Shown piece after piece: positions 1 to 9,359 of a stretch of DNA of 64,000 nucleotides (within the stretch, counting starts at the first letter, position 1; every line of letters starts with the position of its first letter). The translations under genes were made by a program, and so were the position numbers. The notes beneath the pieces are model-generated. The model had not been told where the DNA came from. It worked only from the letters and a program-made list of their open reading frames with translations, and did not search any database. This DNA comes from Persicitalea sp963716085 (GTDB lineage Bacteria; Bacteroidota; Bacteroidia; Cytophagales; Spirosomataceae). The stretch spans positions 5,580,001 to 5,644,000 of the forward strand of contig OY970288.1 in the NCBI GenBank assembly GCA_963716085.1, given 5' to 3'.

Positions 1-473
1 GAACTGACCAGGAAAACCGGAGCATTACGGTTTTGCACCTCGGTGTCGTCGATAAGGAAAGACGCTTTACCAAAATCGGTGTCGGTCTGAATCATAACCG
101 TGCGCTCCTTCCCACCAATGTAATAGGTAGCGCCCGCATCGGCTTTTATCGGCAAACCCTGCTGATTGGCGAAGGCATGGGCCGCCGCGATGGCGTCGAT
201 GTCGTCGGTTTTGCCGTCGCCCTTCGCGCCGAAGTCGCTGTACGAAATCAGCCCTCGTTTTTTGAAATTTTGCGCATCTTTGGGGGAAATATTCACCCGT
301 AGTACCCCGTTTTTGTCGGTGCTTACCTGAGTCTTCTGATTGTTGGAAGTTACCACGACCGCCGCTCCATCCGATAAGCTTGCGCCCTGCCCCTGGGCCA
401 CGGCGAACCCCGCTCCTAAGCACAACCACAAAATAGCGCATTTCAACAGCAGCCTTGATCCTAGTGCATTCAT
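1..473 (-). CDS. Exported right-handed beta-helix (pectate lyase superfamily) protein, partial
   Basis: Reading frame open from an ATG at 473 down to the window edge, so only the first 157 or so residues are seen. Residues 1-27 form a signal peptide (hydrophobic core around AILWLCLGAGFAVAQ). Residues 80-91 read DFGAKGDGKTDD, the hallmark at the start of the pectate-lyase-3 / tailspike-type beta-helix domain, followed by an alanine-rich helix and a Tyr-Tyr-Ile strand typical of the fold. Such proteins are usually extracellular polysaccharide lyases or hydrolases acting on plant or microbial glycans. The catalytic part lies outside the window, so substrate cannot be told. The first 75 residues before the motif are a small extra strand-rich segment of unknown role. 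Confidence 0.72.
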   Translation of the reverse strand, partial: MNALGSRLLLKCAILWLCLGAGFAVAQGQGASLSDGAAVVVTSNNQKTQVSTDKNGVLRVNISPKDAQNFKKRGLISYSDFGAKGDGKTDDIDAIAAAHAFANQQGLPIKADAGATYYIGGKERTVMIQTDTDFGKASFLIDDTEVQNRNAPVFLVS

Positions 474-666
474 AAATTCGAGCGGGCTGTTCATGGGGTT
501 TATTTTTTGGGATCGGGAAGTAATCAAATCAGTACTGAAAAGGACGACTCGCAAAGAATCTATCGAAATCCTGAGCATCCGGTAATAATTCAACGCTACA
601 AGTATCTGAAAAACTATTAACTTTCCCCTTCGATACCCGTCCCCTATTTTCAACCACCCGTAAGGT

Positions 667-1131
667 ATGAGAATCCTGCTTTTACTTCCCCTGCTCACTT
701 TGGCGGTCGGCTGCGGTAGCCCCCAAAATAAGGGGGAAGCCGCTGAAAAGCGGGTCATCGTGAACGATACGATTCCCCGCGAGCGCACCAACGTCGATCC
801 TATGCCGGTAGCCACCTACTCCGTACGAGTTCCCGATCCGCTGAATGAATTCAAATTCGCCGTGAAGCTGCACGAAACCCCGCTGCGGTTCCGCTATAAG
901 GTAGCCGTTACCTACAAAATGCTGGAGGTGAAGGACAGTGTCGATATCCCCAACTTCGGCTACCAGCCCAAAGTCGACGTGCGGAAGTACGAGAATGACC
1001 TCTCCTGCATGATCGGTTTCTACGATGCCGAGGGTACTTTCATGGACTTAAAAAAAGTGGAGGTCGTCGGCGACCAGCTCAAAATGCGGCAGGTAAAGCG
1101 CTACGGCGTAGGCACGGTTAAAAAGAAGTAG
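667..1131 (+). CDS. Small putative lipoprotein, unknown function
   Basis: 154 residues. The N-terminus is a lipoprotein signal: basic start, leucine-rich core and an AVGC lipobox with the cysteine at residue 16, so the mature protein is probably anchored in the outer or inner membrane. The rest is soluble, charged and strand-rich with no domain I recognise. It stands alone: the partial gene upstream runs the other way, and the TonB-plug gene follows 75 bases downstream on the same strand, which would allow co-transcription. Function unknown. Confidence 0.7.
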   Translation: MRILLLLPLLTLAVGCGSPQNKGEAAEKRVIVNDTIPRERTNVDPMPVATYSVRVPDPLNEFKFAVKLHETPLRFRYKVAVTYKMLEVKDSVDIPNFGYQPKVDVRKYENDLSCMIGFYDAEGTFMDLKKVEVVGDQLKMRQVKRYGVGTVKKK

Positions 1132-1206
1132 GACGGATAATTCTTGCGACAGTCCTGGCGCACGATAATCTTTTGAGGATTTACTATTTTAGCGATTTAC
1201 ACGATT

Positions 1207-3648
1207 ATGAATAAAAAACGCCTGCCTTTACTGGGCCTTGTCACGGGTCTGACGCTGATGGCTTTCCATATGGAAGAAGGCTTCTTGGAAAGCATCGTAA
1301 AAAAAATGGATGCCTACCAGCGGTTGTTTATCCACGAAAAAGTCTACCTCCATCTCGACCGGCCCCACTACCTCGCCGGGGAGACGATCTGGTTCAGTGC
1401 CTACGCCACTTTCGCTGCCACGGCTACCCCTGACACGCTTAGCCGCTTACTGTACGTAGATTTGGTGGCTTCCGAAACCCAGGAAATCCTAGTCACAAAG
1501 CGCGTTCGGCTGACTGACGGACTGGGCCAGGGCGACATCCTCTTATCCGACGACTTGCCCTCAGGCCCTTACAGGATTCGTGCGTACACGCATTGGATGC
1601 GTAACTTTCCGGAGGACCTCTTCTTTCATCGCGATTTCAACGTCTTAGGTCAGGAGCCTGCCGCTGTCTCTTCTTCCGCCGCAGGCTCGGAAGTCGACGT
1701 ACAATTCATGCCCGAAGGAGGCCACATGGTGCGTGGTCTTGAAAGCAAAATAGCCTTCAAGGCCACCGACAGTCAGGGCAAAAGCGTCTCGCTGTCAGGC
1801 ACGGTCGTGAATCAATCCAATGACACCCTGGCCTGGTTTCGTACGGAACATCTCGGTATGGGGCAGTTCAACTTTAAGCCACAGGCAGGACAGACGTACC
1901 GCATTCAGGTCGAAAAAACCGACGGGGGATCTGTCACTTTCCCCTTTCCCACCATCAAAGAAGAAGGAGTCGCGTTGATCGCGGACAATCTCTCGAATAA
2001 AGAAAATCTCCGGGTTTTTGTGCGAAGCAATTCCGTCGACCCGGTAGAAATGGCTTTGATCGCCCACAATCAGGGTGATATTACTTACGCTAATAAAGCG
2101 GCTGTTTCATCCAAGCTCTCCCTTTTTACCATTCCAAGATCGGGCCTTGGCGATGGCATCACGCACCTTACGCTTTTCAACTCGGAAGGCCTTCCGGTAG
2201 CTGAGCGCCTCGTATATAATCGGCTGCCCAAGCCCTTGGAAGTGAAAATAAAGTCCAATAAGAACGCCTATAAGGTACGTGAAAAGGTAGAGGTCATCCT
2301 GGAGGTAACCGACCCGGCTGGAAACCCCGTACAGGGCAATTTCTCGGTATCCGTCACGGATGGCAGCCAGGCCGCAACGGATGCCAACGCCCAAGACATC
2401 GTCTCCTACCTCAGGCTGGAAGCCGACCTGCGCGGTAAGATCGAACAACCCGCCGCGTATTTTGATCTCTCGAACGCCAACGCCGATCGTTACCTGGATC
2501 TGCTTCTGATGACGCAAGGCTGGCGGCGGTTCAAATGGGAAGACGTCCTGACCGATCAGGCCCGCGAGCCTGCCTACTTTATAGAGCAGGGCATCACGCT
2601 TACCGGGAAAATCGTGCGTAATAACAGCAAACGCGCTACGGGTGTGCTTCCATTGACCTTCACCATTCTTCAGAAAGACAGCACCCAGATGTTCGTGACG
2701 GGAGAGAGCGTGGCGTCGGGTGAGTTTGCGTTGTACGGTATGGACGTGACCGACTCTACCGATGTCAGGATTCAAGTCGCCGATAAGGATAAAGCGGTGG
2801 CTGTGGAGATTCAGACCGATGTTTTCTCAGGACCGACTCCGGTTAAAATCCCCTTCCAAAGGAAAAGCAGCCAGGATATGGAGCAGGAGATACTGGAACG
2901 CGCCAAAGGGTATTTGCAAGTAGAGCGGGCCATCCGCGAGAGCAGGGAGAAACTATTGCAAGAGGTCGTGATCAAGGGAAAGAAAATAGATCCCATCACC
3001 AACGATACCCGGCGCGCGCTCTACAAACGCCCCTCGAACACGCTGAAGTTCGATGATCGGAACACCGCAAGCGCACTCACTATTTTCGATGTAATCAAAG
3101 GGCGTATTCCCAGTGTGCAGGTGATTGGCACAGGATTGGATCGCGTGATTCAGATTCGAGGCAATTCCAACTTTGGGGGAAGTATCGAACCCATGTACAT
3201 GATGGATGGTAGCCCCATCAACAAGGATGTGGCTATGAACATCCTGCCCTCTAGCGTGGAATCTGTCGACGTAATTACGGGTTCGGCCACTACGGTTTTC
3301 GGCGATCAGGGCCGGGGCGGGGTCATCAACATCCTCACTAAAAATGGCAACCCCAACCAAACCTACACTTTTGAAGAAACGGAGGGTAGTTTGTCTACCC
3401 GCATCATGGGCTACGATCCCCTGCGTGAGTTCTACGCCCCTCGCTACGATGAAACCAAGCCCGAACACATTCGCCCCGACTATCGGCCCACCCTGCTGTG
3501 GGTTCCCCGCATCAGGACCGGACCGGATGGTAAAGCCGCTTTTTCGTTTTATACCTCTGATGCCAAGACTACCGTCAACGTCCGGGTGGAAGGCTTGGCC
3601 CTGAGCGGACTGCCGGGGGCCGGTCAGGCGAAAGTGTCGGTGGAGTAG
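1207..3648 (+). CDS. MG2-like / TonB-plug domain protein without a beta-barrel
   Basis: 813 residues. A hydrophobic N-terminus (residues 5-20) looks like a signal or anchor. Residues about 45-150 resemble the macroglobulin MG2 strand pattern (HLDRPHYLAGETIWF, then a PSGPYRIRAYTHWM stretch). A middle region carries Ig-like folds with a TDGSQAA segment. Residues about 620-720 match the TonB-dependent receptor plug (IQIRGNSNFGG, MYMMDGSPI, VDVITGSAT, GGVINILTKNG). A full receptor would need about 500 more residues for a 22-strand barrel, which is absent: the protein ends in a further strand-rich domain. The family is widespread in Bacteroidota and its role is unsettled; a periplasmic or outer-membrane-associated partner of SusC-type transport is only an inference. 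Its stop is 7 bases from the stop of the convergent gene. Confidence 0.75.
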   Translation: MNKKRLPLLGLVTGLTLMAFHMEEGFLESIVKKMDAYQRLFIHEKVYLHLDRPHYLAGETIWFSAYATFAATATPDTLSRLLYVDLVASETQEILVTKRVRLTDGLGQGDILLSDDLPSGPYRIRAYTHWMRNFPEDLFFHRDFNVLGQEPAAVSSSAAGSEVDVQFMPEGGHMVRGLESKIAFKATDSQGKSVSLSGTVVNQSNDTLAWFRTEHLGMGQFNFKPQAGQTYRIQVEKTDGGSVTFPFPTIKEEGVALIADNLSNKENLRVFVRSNSVDPVEMALIAHNQGDITYANKAAVSSKLSLFTIPRSGLGDGITHLTLFNSEGLPVAERLVYNRLPKPLEVKIKSNKNAYKVREKVEVILEVTDPAGNPVQGNFSVSVTDGSQAATDANAQDIVSYLRLEADLRGKIEQPAAYFDLSNANADRYLDLLLMTQGWRRFKWEDVLTDQAREPAYFIEQGITLTGKIVRNNSKRATGVLPLTFTILQKDSTQMFVTGESVASGEFALYGMDVTDSTDVRIQVADKDKAVAVEIQTDVFSGPTPVKIPFQRKSSQDMEQEILERAKGYLQVERAIRESREKLLQEVVIKGKKIDPITNDTRRALYKRPSNTLKFDDRNTASALTIFDVIKGRIPSVQVIGTGLDRVIQIRGNSNFGGSIEPMYMMDGSPINKDVAMNILPSSVESVDVITGSATTVFGDQGRGGVINILTKNGNPNQTYTFEETEGSLSTRIMGYDPLREFYAPRYDETKPEHIRPDYRPTLLWVPRIRTGPDGKAAFSFYTSDAKTTVNVRVEGLALSGLPGAGQAKVSVE

Positions 3649-3655
3649 CCGATTC

Positions 3656-3949
3656 TTATCTTTTGCTGATTTTATTGCGCGAAATCGCCCGCTGCCGATC
3701 GCTCTTGAAACGACGCATCAGCTCGCTCGATTTGAGGGCATGTTTGGTGCTTCGGCCCTGCACCCGCGCCCGCCAACGCCGCCACGAAGCAGGCTTCAGC
3801 GAACGGCGCATCAGAACGACTACCTCCGGTTCCGCGAGGCCAAACTGTGCTTCGATGGCGTCGAAGGGCGTACGGTCTTCCCAGGCCATTTCGATAATCC
3901 GGTCCGTATCGCGGGGCGATAATGGGTTGGTTTGGTCTTTTTCTTTCAT
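3656..3949 (-). CDS. DUF2805 / TIGR03643 family protein
   Basis: 97 residues, highly basic C-terminus. The core DRIIEMAWEDRTPFDAIE followed by QFGL, EVVVLMRR and a KPASWRRWRARV stretch is the conserved signature of the TIGR03643 (DUF2805) family of small proteins. The predicted shape is a helix-turn-helix-like bundle followed by a basic tail, which fits nucleic-acid binding, but no function has been shown that I know of. Convergent with the upstream TonB-plug gene, single-gene unit. Confidence 0.8.
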   Translation of the reverse strand: MKEKDQTNPLSPRDTDRIIEMAWEDRTPFDAIEAQFGLAEPEVVVLMRRSLKPASWRRWRARVQGRSTKHALKSSELMRRFKSDRQRAISRNKISKR

Positions 3950-4193
3950 TCTAGGTTAAACTGCGTGGGCTAGGTTGCTGTTTGAAAAAATTCTGGTGCG
4001 TGGCGTCAGTGGAAGTCTTGATATCCACAGAGTGTTGAAAAGGCAACCCTAGGCACGGGTTCAGTGGAATTACCTCACCGTTCCAGATTAATCAAAACTG
4101 AGTTCGAGCGTAGACGTCAAGTAAGAATCAGTGTCTTTATGGTAGTTCGTTTGTGGTTCGCGCTTTCCTTTTTGTTCAGTAAACCTAAAATTC

Positions 4194-5537
4194 ATGCGCT
4201 CTATACCTTCCACTACGATTTGGCCGCTCGTCTTCTTCCTGCTTGCCCTTGGCGGAACCGTCTTCGCCCAAAATCCGCCCTACGACGTTTTTCCGGATGC
4301 CGATCCGCCTTACTATCGGGTGCGTTACGAGGCTTCGGCGAAGCCCGGCGCGTTGAGCTTTCCCGTGAACTACACGATTTGGGTGCCGCCGGGGGTAAGT
4401 ACCTTGCGGGGCGTGATTGTCCATCAGCACGGCTGCGGCGAAGGCTCGTGCAAGTCGGGCCTTACGGGTGCTTTCGATCTGCATTGGCAGGAATTGGCCA
4501 GAAAGCATGGCTGCGCACTGCTGGCGCCATCCTACGAGCAGCCGGAGGGTGCCGAATGTCGGCTATGGTGCGATCCGCGCGAGGGTTCCGGTTCCACCTT
4601 CCAGCAATCGCTGGTCGATTTGGGCAAAATGTCGGGGCATCCCGAACTCGCCCAGGTACCCTGGGCCTTGTGGGGACACAGTGGTGGAGGCTATTGGGCG
4701 GGTACCATGACGCTGCTGCACCCGGAGCGCGTAGCGGCGGCCTGGCTGCGGTCGGGGAGTCCGCCCCTCGCGTCTTTGCCCGGTCGGCCCGTGGCAGATC
4801 CCATTGAAGTACCCGATGCGGCTCTCGAAGTACCCATCATGAGCAACCTCGGTACTGAGGAAGGGTACTCCGTCAAAGACAGTCGCTTTTCTCATGTGTG
4901 GCCCGCCGCCGAGCATCTTTTCAATGCCCTTCGCAGCCGGGGCGGCCTAATTGGGGTCGCCATCGATCCACTCACGGGACACGAGTGCGGCAACCAGCGG
5001 TACCTGGCTATTCCCTGGTTCGATGCTTGCCTGGGCGAACGCCTGCCGCAACGCAACGGCCAGCCGCTTCGACCAATGCCCGCTGAGAAGGGTTGGCTGG
5101 CTCCGCTGCACGGTAAGGAAGCCTCTGCCTACGCCCAGTTCAGCGGAGATAAGGCGCGGGCGATGTGGCTGCCCAGCGAAGCCGTGGCGAAAGCCTGGAT
5201 GCAGTACGTCGATGATACGGGCGTACGCGACGCGACGCCCCCGCCCGCGCCGACCAACCTACGGGTCAAGGGTCGGGAACTCATCTGGGAGGCTAATTCT
5301 GATCTCGAAAGCGGCATTGCGCATTTCATTATCGAGCGCGACGGCAGGGAAATCGGTAAAGTACCCGAGAATGCCAAGAATTCCTTTGGTCGCCCCGTCT
5401 TTCAGGGCCTGCAATTCAGCGACACCCCATCGAATCCACTCGTAAGGATGCGCTTTACCGACACCAAGGCGGAACCGGGACGCGCGTACAAGTACCGGGT
5501 GATTGCGGTCAATACGGCGGGTCTGAAGTCTGAGTAA
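4194..5537 (+). CDS. Secreted alpha/beta hydrolase with C-terminal Fn3-like domain
   Basis: 447 residues. Signal peptide of about 25 residues ending in a typical alanine site (GGTVFA-Q). The core is an alpha/beta hydrolase: oxyanion-type HQHGCGEG segment near residue 80, nucleophile elbow GHSGGGYWA with Ser163, and a later GHECG histidine region near residue 263 that can supply the catalytic His. About residues 345-447 form a separate strand-rich module resembling a fibronectin type III domain (PTNLRVKGRELIWEA, then FIIERDG). Probably an extracytoplasmic esterase or related hydrolase; substrate unknown. The 244 bases upstream contain nothing else. No obvious operon partner. Confidence 0.75.
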   Translation: MRSIPSTTIWPLVFFLLALGGTVFAQNPPYDVFPDADPPYYRVRYEASAKPGALSFPVNYTIWVPPGVSTLRGVIVHQHGCGEGSCKSGLTGAFDLHWQELARKHGCALLAPSYEQPEGAECRLWCDPREGSGSTFQQSLVDLGKMSGHPELAQVPWALWGHSGGGYWAGTMTLLHPERVAAAWLRSGSPPLASLPGRPVADPIEVPDAALEVPIMSNLGTEEGYSVKDSRFSHVWPAAEHLFNALRSRGGLIGVAIDPLTGHECGNQRYLAIPWFDACLGERLPQRNGQPLRPMPAEKGWLAPLHGKEASAYAQFSGDKARAMWLPSEAVAKAWMQYVDDTGVRDATPPPAPTNLRVKGRELIWEANSDLESGIAHFIIERDGREIGKVPENAKNSFGRPVFQGLQFSDTPSNPLVRMRFTDTKAEPGRAYKYRVIAVNTAGLKSE

Positions 5538-5597
5538 TTAGGGGAGGGCGGCACTGGTTATGCCTATTCATGATCGAACATTCACTAATCCTGGCTT

Positions 5598-5807
5598 ATG
5601 AGGACAATTTGTTTGCTTGTATTTCTTGGTATTTTGGAAATTCCTTGCCGGGCGCAGAGCGAAGGCGAGGTGATCGAAAAAAATCCGGCGATCCGTGTTT
5701 CAGCCGGGGCAGCAATTGGACTGGCGGTGTCAGGCAGACCGCAGGAAACGATGGGAACACCGGTCGCGGGTTTGTTCGTGGTGCCGATTGAGCTGAGGAA
5801 GCATTAG
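5598..5807 (+). pseudogene. Possible truncated exported protein (signal peptide plus short tail)
   Basis: A 69-residue frame beginning with a convincing signal peptide (MRTICLLVFLGILEIPCRAQ), then only about 50 residues rich in Gly, Ala and Val before a stop. This looks like the 5' end of a longer exported protein cut short, sitting in a decayed patch next to the broken DUF1810 gene. It could also be a chance frame. Confidence 0.25.
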
Positions 5808-5849
5808 TATATCATTCCCGAAGTATATGCGGTGGGTTTTCGAGGTTTC

Positions 5850-5989
5850 CGTCTTGCCCAGACCAATTATTTGCGGAAAAACAAATCACGTTCAGTGGCT
5901 CTACGGCCAATTCGGATATCATGCAGGGCCGTTTCATAGTTGCCTTCCTCAGCTTTCAGGAATCGGGTGAGGTCATAGGGATCGTTCAT
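5850..5989 (-). pseudogene. DUF1810 family protein remnant, frameshifted and truncated
   Basis: From ATG at 5989 the frame gives a clear DUF1810 N-terminus (NDPYDLTRFLKAEEG, then an ETALHDIRIGRR stretch) and stops at 5867. In the next frame the sequence continues as FVFPQIIGLGK, exactly the next DUF1810 block, joined to the first by a one-base loss near the Arg-Lys-Ser site. Between them, the two conserved tryptophans of the family's SHWMW motif are both TGA. Homology is lost after GLGK; intact members are about 140-150 residues. So this is a real decayed gene, not one sequencing slip. It lies 2 bases downstream of the FG-GAP lipoprotein stop, on the same strand. Confidence 0.7.
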
Positions 5990-5991
5990 GA

Positions 5992-8900
5992 TTATTGGAC
6001 AGGCTTGCCGCCACCGAATTCGTACACCCGAAATGGTTTTCCGTTTGTTCCCACGATTAGCCTTTTTTCTATTACACCAAGTCCGCGTACATCACCCCGA
6101 AATTGTAATCCCGACAGGTTCTGGGGCAAATAGGTGAAGCCACCTCTTTTATTGTTCATAAAAACTTGTCCGTAGTTGGCATCCATCGTACCGATGCGTA
6201 CCCGGCTGCGGCTTTGATTGCCGGCGGCGAGAAGGTCGAGGTAGCCGTCGCTGTTTACATCCATTGATATCAAGGCGTAAACTGGGGAAAATTGTATCTG
6301 CACAGGCAGCGGTTTTTGCTCAAATATTCCGCCGTTGTTTACCAGGAAAACAGTGGATAAAGTGGTAACAGTTGCCTTTTCGGGCATTTTATTCTTGAAT
6401 TCACCCAAGATATCTTCCATCGTCGCCGTGGCGTATGACTCGTGCGTGAGGTATTTTTTCTTCAGAGGGATCAGCTGATCCGAGAGCTCGTCGCGGCTGT
6501 AAGCCGGATGGTTTTTGCCCTGAATGGCGTAGGCTAGAATTGGGTCCAGTTTACCGTTGTCATCGAAATCTTCCGTAAAAAGCATCATCGGAAAACCGCT
6601 CGATGCTTTCAACTGGGAATTCAGCCCGTAGTTGCCGACAATCAGATCTTTGTCGCCATCTTTATCGAAGTCCTCGGCGACGATGCTTTGCCAGAAGCCC
6701 GTTAGCTGGCTTAGCTCGTCTTGAACCAGTACGAAAGTACCGCGCTCATTGTGCAGCCGGATGATGCCCGTCCACTCGCCGACGGCTACCAAATCTTCGT
6801 AGCCATCCTTATCATAATCGATCACGCAAACATCCGTCAGCAAACCTAATGTGGAGAATATCGGATTCTCCACACTCGTGAATTTGCCATTGTCGTTGCG
6901 GTACAGGCGGCTGGGGTTGAAGCGTGGGTAGTTGCCCGGAACCACCGAACCCGCCACAAACAAATCCATGTCGCCGTCTTTGTCAAAATCTAAAACCACC
7001 GCCCGGCTGTCCGAAAAATTGCCGCTATCGAGGCCCTCGTAGTTCCTAATGAAATTGCCCTCACCATCGTTTCTATACATTCGGTTCTGTAACATCAGAT
7101 CGTTAGGCAAGTACTCGTAGCCGCCGCTGGTCACGTACAAATCCTGGTCACCATCGCCGTCGGCGTCGAAAAATACGGCGTCGGTATCGGTGGCGAGTTC
7201 GTTTTCCTTAAATGCAGGCTGAAATTTTTCAACAAAACTGCCATTGATCTTTTGCAGCCAAAGTTGCCCCGGCTGGCCCTTGCCGCCACCCAAGTATAGG
7301 TCATCCAACCCATCGCCGTCGACGTCACCCTTGGCGATACGGGGGCCCTGGTAGGAGTACATGTGTAGCAACAGCAATTGACGGTTGAAGTCGTTCAACG
7401 GCTGTTGTTGGTGTTCGGAAAAGGTTTGGGCAAGGGTAAAGAGCGGCTTAGCAAGGGGGATAGGTTGGAAATCGCCCGCGTAGTTTGGCGCGTATTTTAT
7501 CTTTAAGATTTGGTCGGCGGCCATATTGGTCGTTTTCTGGACTTTCCCATCGGGCCAAACAATCACCAAACTGTCTAACGTAGTTTTTGCCCCTAAACCA
7601 AAATGCATTGGAGCCGCTACACTGCTCTGAAAACCATGCGTTGGCGTCAGGAAACGGTATTGTCGCAGCGAATCGGCGTAGGCGTACACCTTCGCCCCGA
7701 TGGCGCTCTGGCCGGGCGCGGCAGTCAAATCGAGTGATAGGTAATGCCCTTTTCCTTGCTCCCGGCTCAGGTTTTGGTAAAGATAAGCGCGTTCGTTGAT
7801 GTTGTTAGTCACAATTTCCAGATCGCCGTCGTTGTCCAAATCCACCGATAGAGCGCCATTGGAGATTACGGGGGTGTCAAAGCCCCAGGCGATTTGCTGA
7901 TTGGTGAAAGTCAGATCCTGGTTATTCCTGAAGATGTAGTTCGGGGTTTGAGTCGAGGGCATATTAGCGATGATTGCGCTCATATCCTGGACATTGTTCT
8001 GCCGCTCATCGGCGTAGTACTTCATGAAATCCATATTGGTGTAGTCACGCAGATAACCGTTGGTTACGAACATATCCTGGAAGCCGTCGTTGTCAAAGTC
8101 GGCCAGCAGTGGCGACCAGCTCCAGTCGGTATTCGAGACGCCCGCCACCTGCCCCACTTCGCTGAACGTACCGTCGCCGTTATTGACTTGCAGCATATTA
8201 CGCATAATTTCAGGATGAAAGCCGTTGCGCAGCATCGACAGATACGCCTCGTATCGGTCGGGCCCGAAGAGGAGCTTCTGCCGCTTGTTGTCTTCGGGCA
8301 GCATGTCGGTCGTCATGATGTCGGGCAGCAGATCGTTGTTGATGTCGCCGATATCGTTACCCATCGAGAAATAACTGGTGTGGCCGGTGGCTTGGTCGAT
8401 AACATCTGAAAAAGTCCCGTCTTGGTTATTTACATAAAAATAATCGCTCTCGATGTAGTCGTTCGAGACGTAAATATCCGGCCAACCATCGCCATTCAGG
8501 TCGGCCATGTGAATGCCCAGGCCAAACCCAATAGGATTTCCCTTGATGCCCGCCGCCGCGCTCACGTCGGTGAACTTGCCGCCGTCGTTGCGCATGAGTC
8601 GGTCACCCGCCAGCGTGTCGCGCATGGCGTGGACGGCCTGTACGTCGAAGCGGTTGAAATCCTCGACGTTGTGGTTCAGCACGTAGGCGTCGAGGTCGCC
8701 GTCGCGGTCGTAATCAAAAAAGGTGGTTTGGGTGGTAAAAGTATTTAGGTCGAGATTGTAGTCGGCGGCTTTTTCGGTGAAGGTCAGATTCTTATTATTG
8801 ATGTAGAGCTTATTCTTCCGCAAAACTGGCTTATCCACATTGCCCGAGACCGACACGTAAATATCCAGCCAGCCGTCGCTGTCGATGTCCACAACCGTCA

Positions 8901-9255
8901 CGCCGGTTTTCCACTCGCCGTTCCAGGTGATGCCCGCGCTTTCGGTGATGTCCTCGAATTGGAGCGATGCGCCATCGCGGTTTCCTTTGTTCAGATACAG
9001 CTTGTCCTGTCCTTGATTGGCCGTGAAGTACAGGTCGATGAAACCGTCATTGTCGAAGTCACCCGCCGCCACGCCGCCGCCGTTGTAGAAGTACTCGTAG
9101 TTGAGGACGTTGTCTTCTTCGGTTTCCTGAATGGCGTTGACGAAGTCGATTCCGGTATCCTGCTCGGATAACAATCTGAAAATGCTGTCTGTATCGTCGG
9201 ATTTGCAGCCTAGAGCCAAACCCGCAATCAGTAAGAGTGGCCACCTTTTATTCAT
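5992..9255 (-). CDS. FG-GAP/VCBS repeat lipoprotein with ASPIC/UnbV domain (CRTAC1-like)
   Basis: 1087 residues. Lipoprotein signal with LALGC lipobox (Cys17). The body is two sets of FG-GAP/VCBS blades, each carrying calcium-loop signatures of the DxDxDG type (DFDNDGFIDLYF, DIDSDGWLDIYV, DYDRDGDLDAYV, DVDGDGLDDLYL and many more), which fold as beta-propellers. Around residues 515-590 lies an ASPIC/UnbV domain (IGAKVYAY, HFGLG, VIVWPDGKVQ). Such proteins sit on the cell surface of Bacteroidota and are commonly next to SusC/SusD pairs, as here: the SusD gene follows upstream on the same strand after a strong terminator. A role in binding or processing an extracellular polymer is inferred from this context only. 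Confidence 0.85.
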   Translation of the reverse strand: MNKRWPLLLIAGLALGCKSDDTDSIFRLLSEQDTGIDFVNAIQETEEDNVLNYEYFYNGGGVAAGDFDNDGFIDLYFTANQGQDKLYLNKGNRDGASLQFEDITESAGITWNGEWKTGVTVVDIDSDGWLDIYVSVSGNVDKPVLRKNKLYINNKNLTFTEKAADYNLDLNTFTTQTTFFDYDRDGDLDAYVLNHNVEDFNRFDVQAVHAMRDTLAGDRLMRNDGGKFTDVSAAAGIKGNPIGFGLGIHMADLNGDGWPDIYVSNDYIESDYFYVNNQDGTFSDVIDQATGHTSYFSMGNDIGDINNDLLPDIMTTDMLPEDNKRQKLLFGPDRYEAYLSMLRNGFHPEIMRNMLQVNNGDGTFSEVGQVAGVSNTDWSWSPLLADFDNDGFQDMFVTNGYLRDYTNMDFMKYYADERQNNVQDMSAIIANMPSTQTPNYIFRNNQDLTFTNQQIAWGFDTPVISNGALSVDLDNDGDLEIVTNNINERAYLYQNLSREQGKGHYLSLDLTAAPGQSAIGAKVYAYADSLRQYRFLTPTHGFQSSVAAPMHFGLGAKTTLDSLVIVWPDGKVQKTTNMAADQILKIKYAPNYAGDFQPIPLAKPLFTLAQTFSEHQQQPLNDFNRQLLLLHMYSYQGPRIAKGDVDGDGLDDLYLGGGKGQPGQLWLQKINGSFVEKFQPAFKENELATDTDAVFFDADGDGDQDLYVTSGGYEYLPNDLMLQNRMYRNDGEGNFIRNYEGLDSGNFSDSRAVVLDFDKDGDMDLFVAGSVVPGNYPRFNPSRLYRNDNGKFTSVENPIFSTLGLLTDVCVIDYDKDGYEDLVAVGEWTGIIRLHNERGTFVLVQDELSQLTGFWQSIVAEDFDKDGDKDLIVGNYGLNSQLKASSGFPMMLFTEDFDDNGKLDPILAYAIQGKNHPAYSRDELSDQLIPLKKKYLTHESYATATMEDILGEFKNKMPEKATVTTLSTVFLVNNGGIFEQKPLPVQIQFSPVYALISMDVNSDGYLDLLAAGNQSRSRVRIGTMDANYGQVFMNNKRGGFTYLPQNLSGLQFRGDVRGLGVIEKRLIVGTNGKPFRVYEFGGGKPVQ

Positions 9256-9284
9256 TCGGATAAAGTTTTCGGCAAATTACGAAT

Positions 9285-9330
9285 TATAAGAAAGACGCCC
9301 CCGCTCGTAAGCCGGGGCGTCTTTCTTATA
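9285..9330 (-). terminator. Strong hairpin terminator after susD-like gene
   Basis: A perfect 17-bp stem (9285-9301 with 9314-9330, containing AAGAAAGACGCCCC) closed by a 12-base loop. It lies 30 bases past the SusD stop and in front of the FG-GAP gene. Because the stem ends in A/T-rich runs on both sides it may work in both directions. Confidence 0.8.
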
Positions 9331-9359
9331 AGGCGCGTTACAAACGCTAACCAGAACGA

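Noticed and set aside
4064..4807. 247-residue plus-strand frame overlapping the hydrolase gene
   Set aside because: The overlapping frame has signal peptide and catalytic motifs; this one does not.
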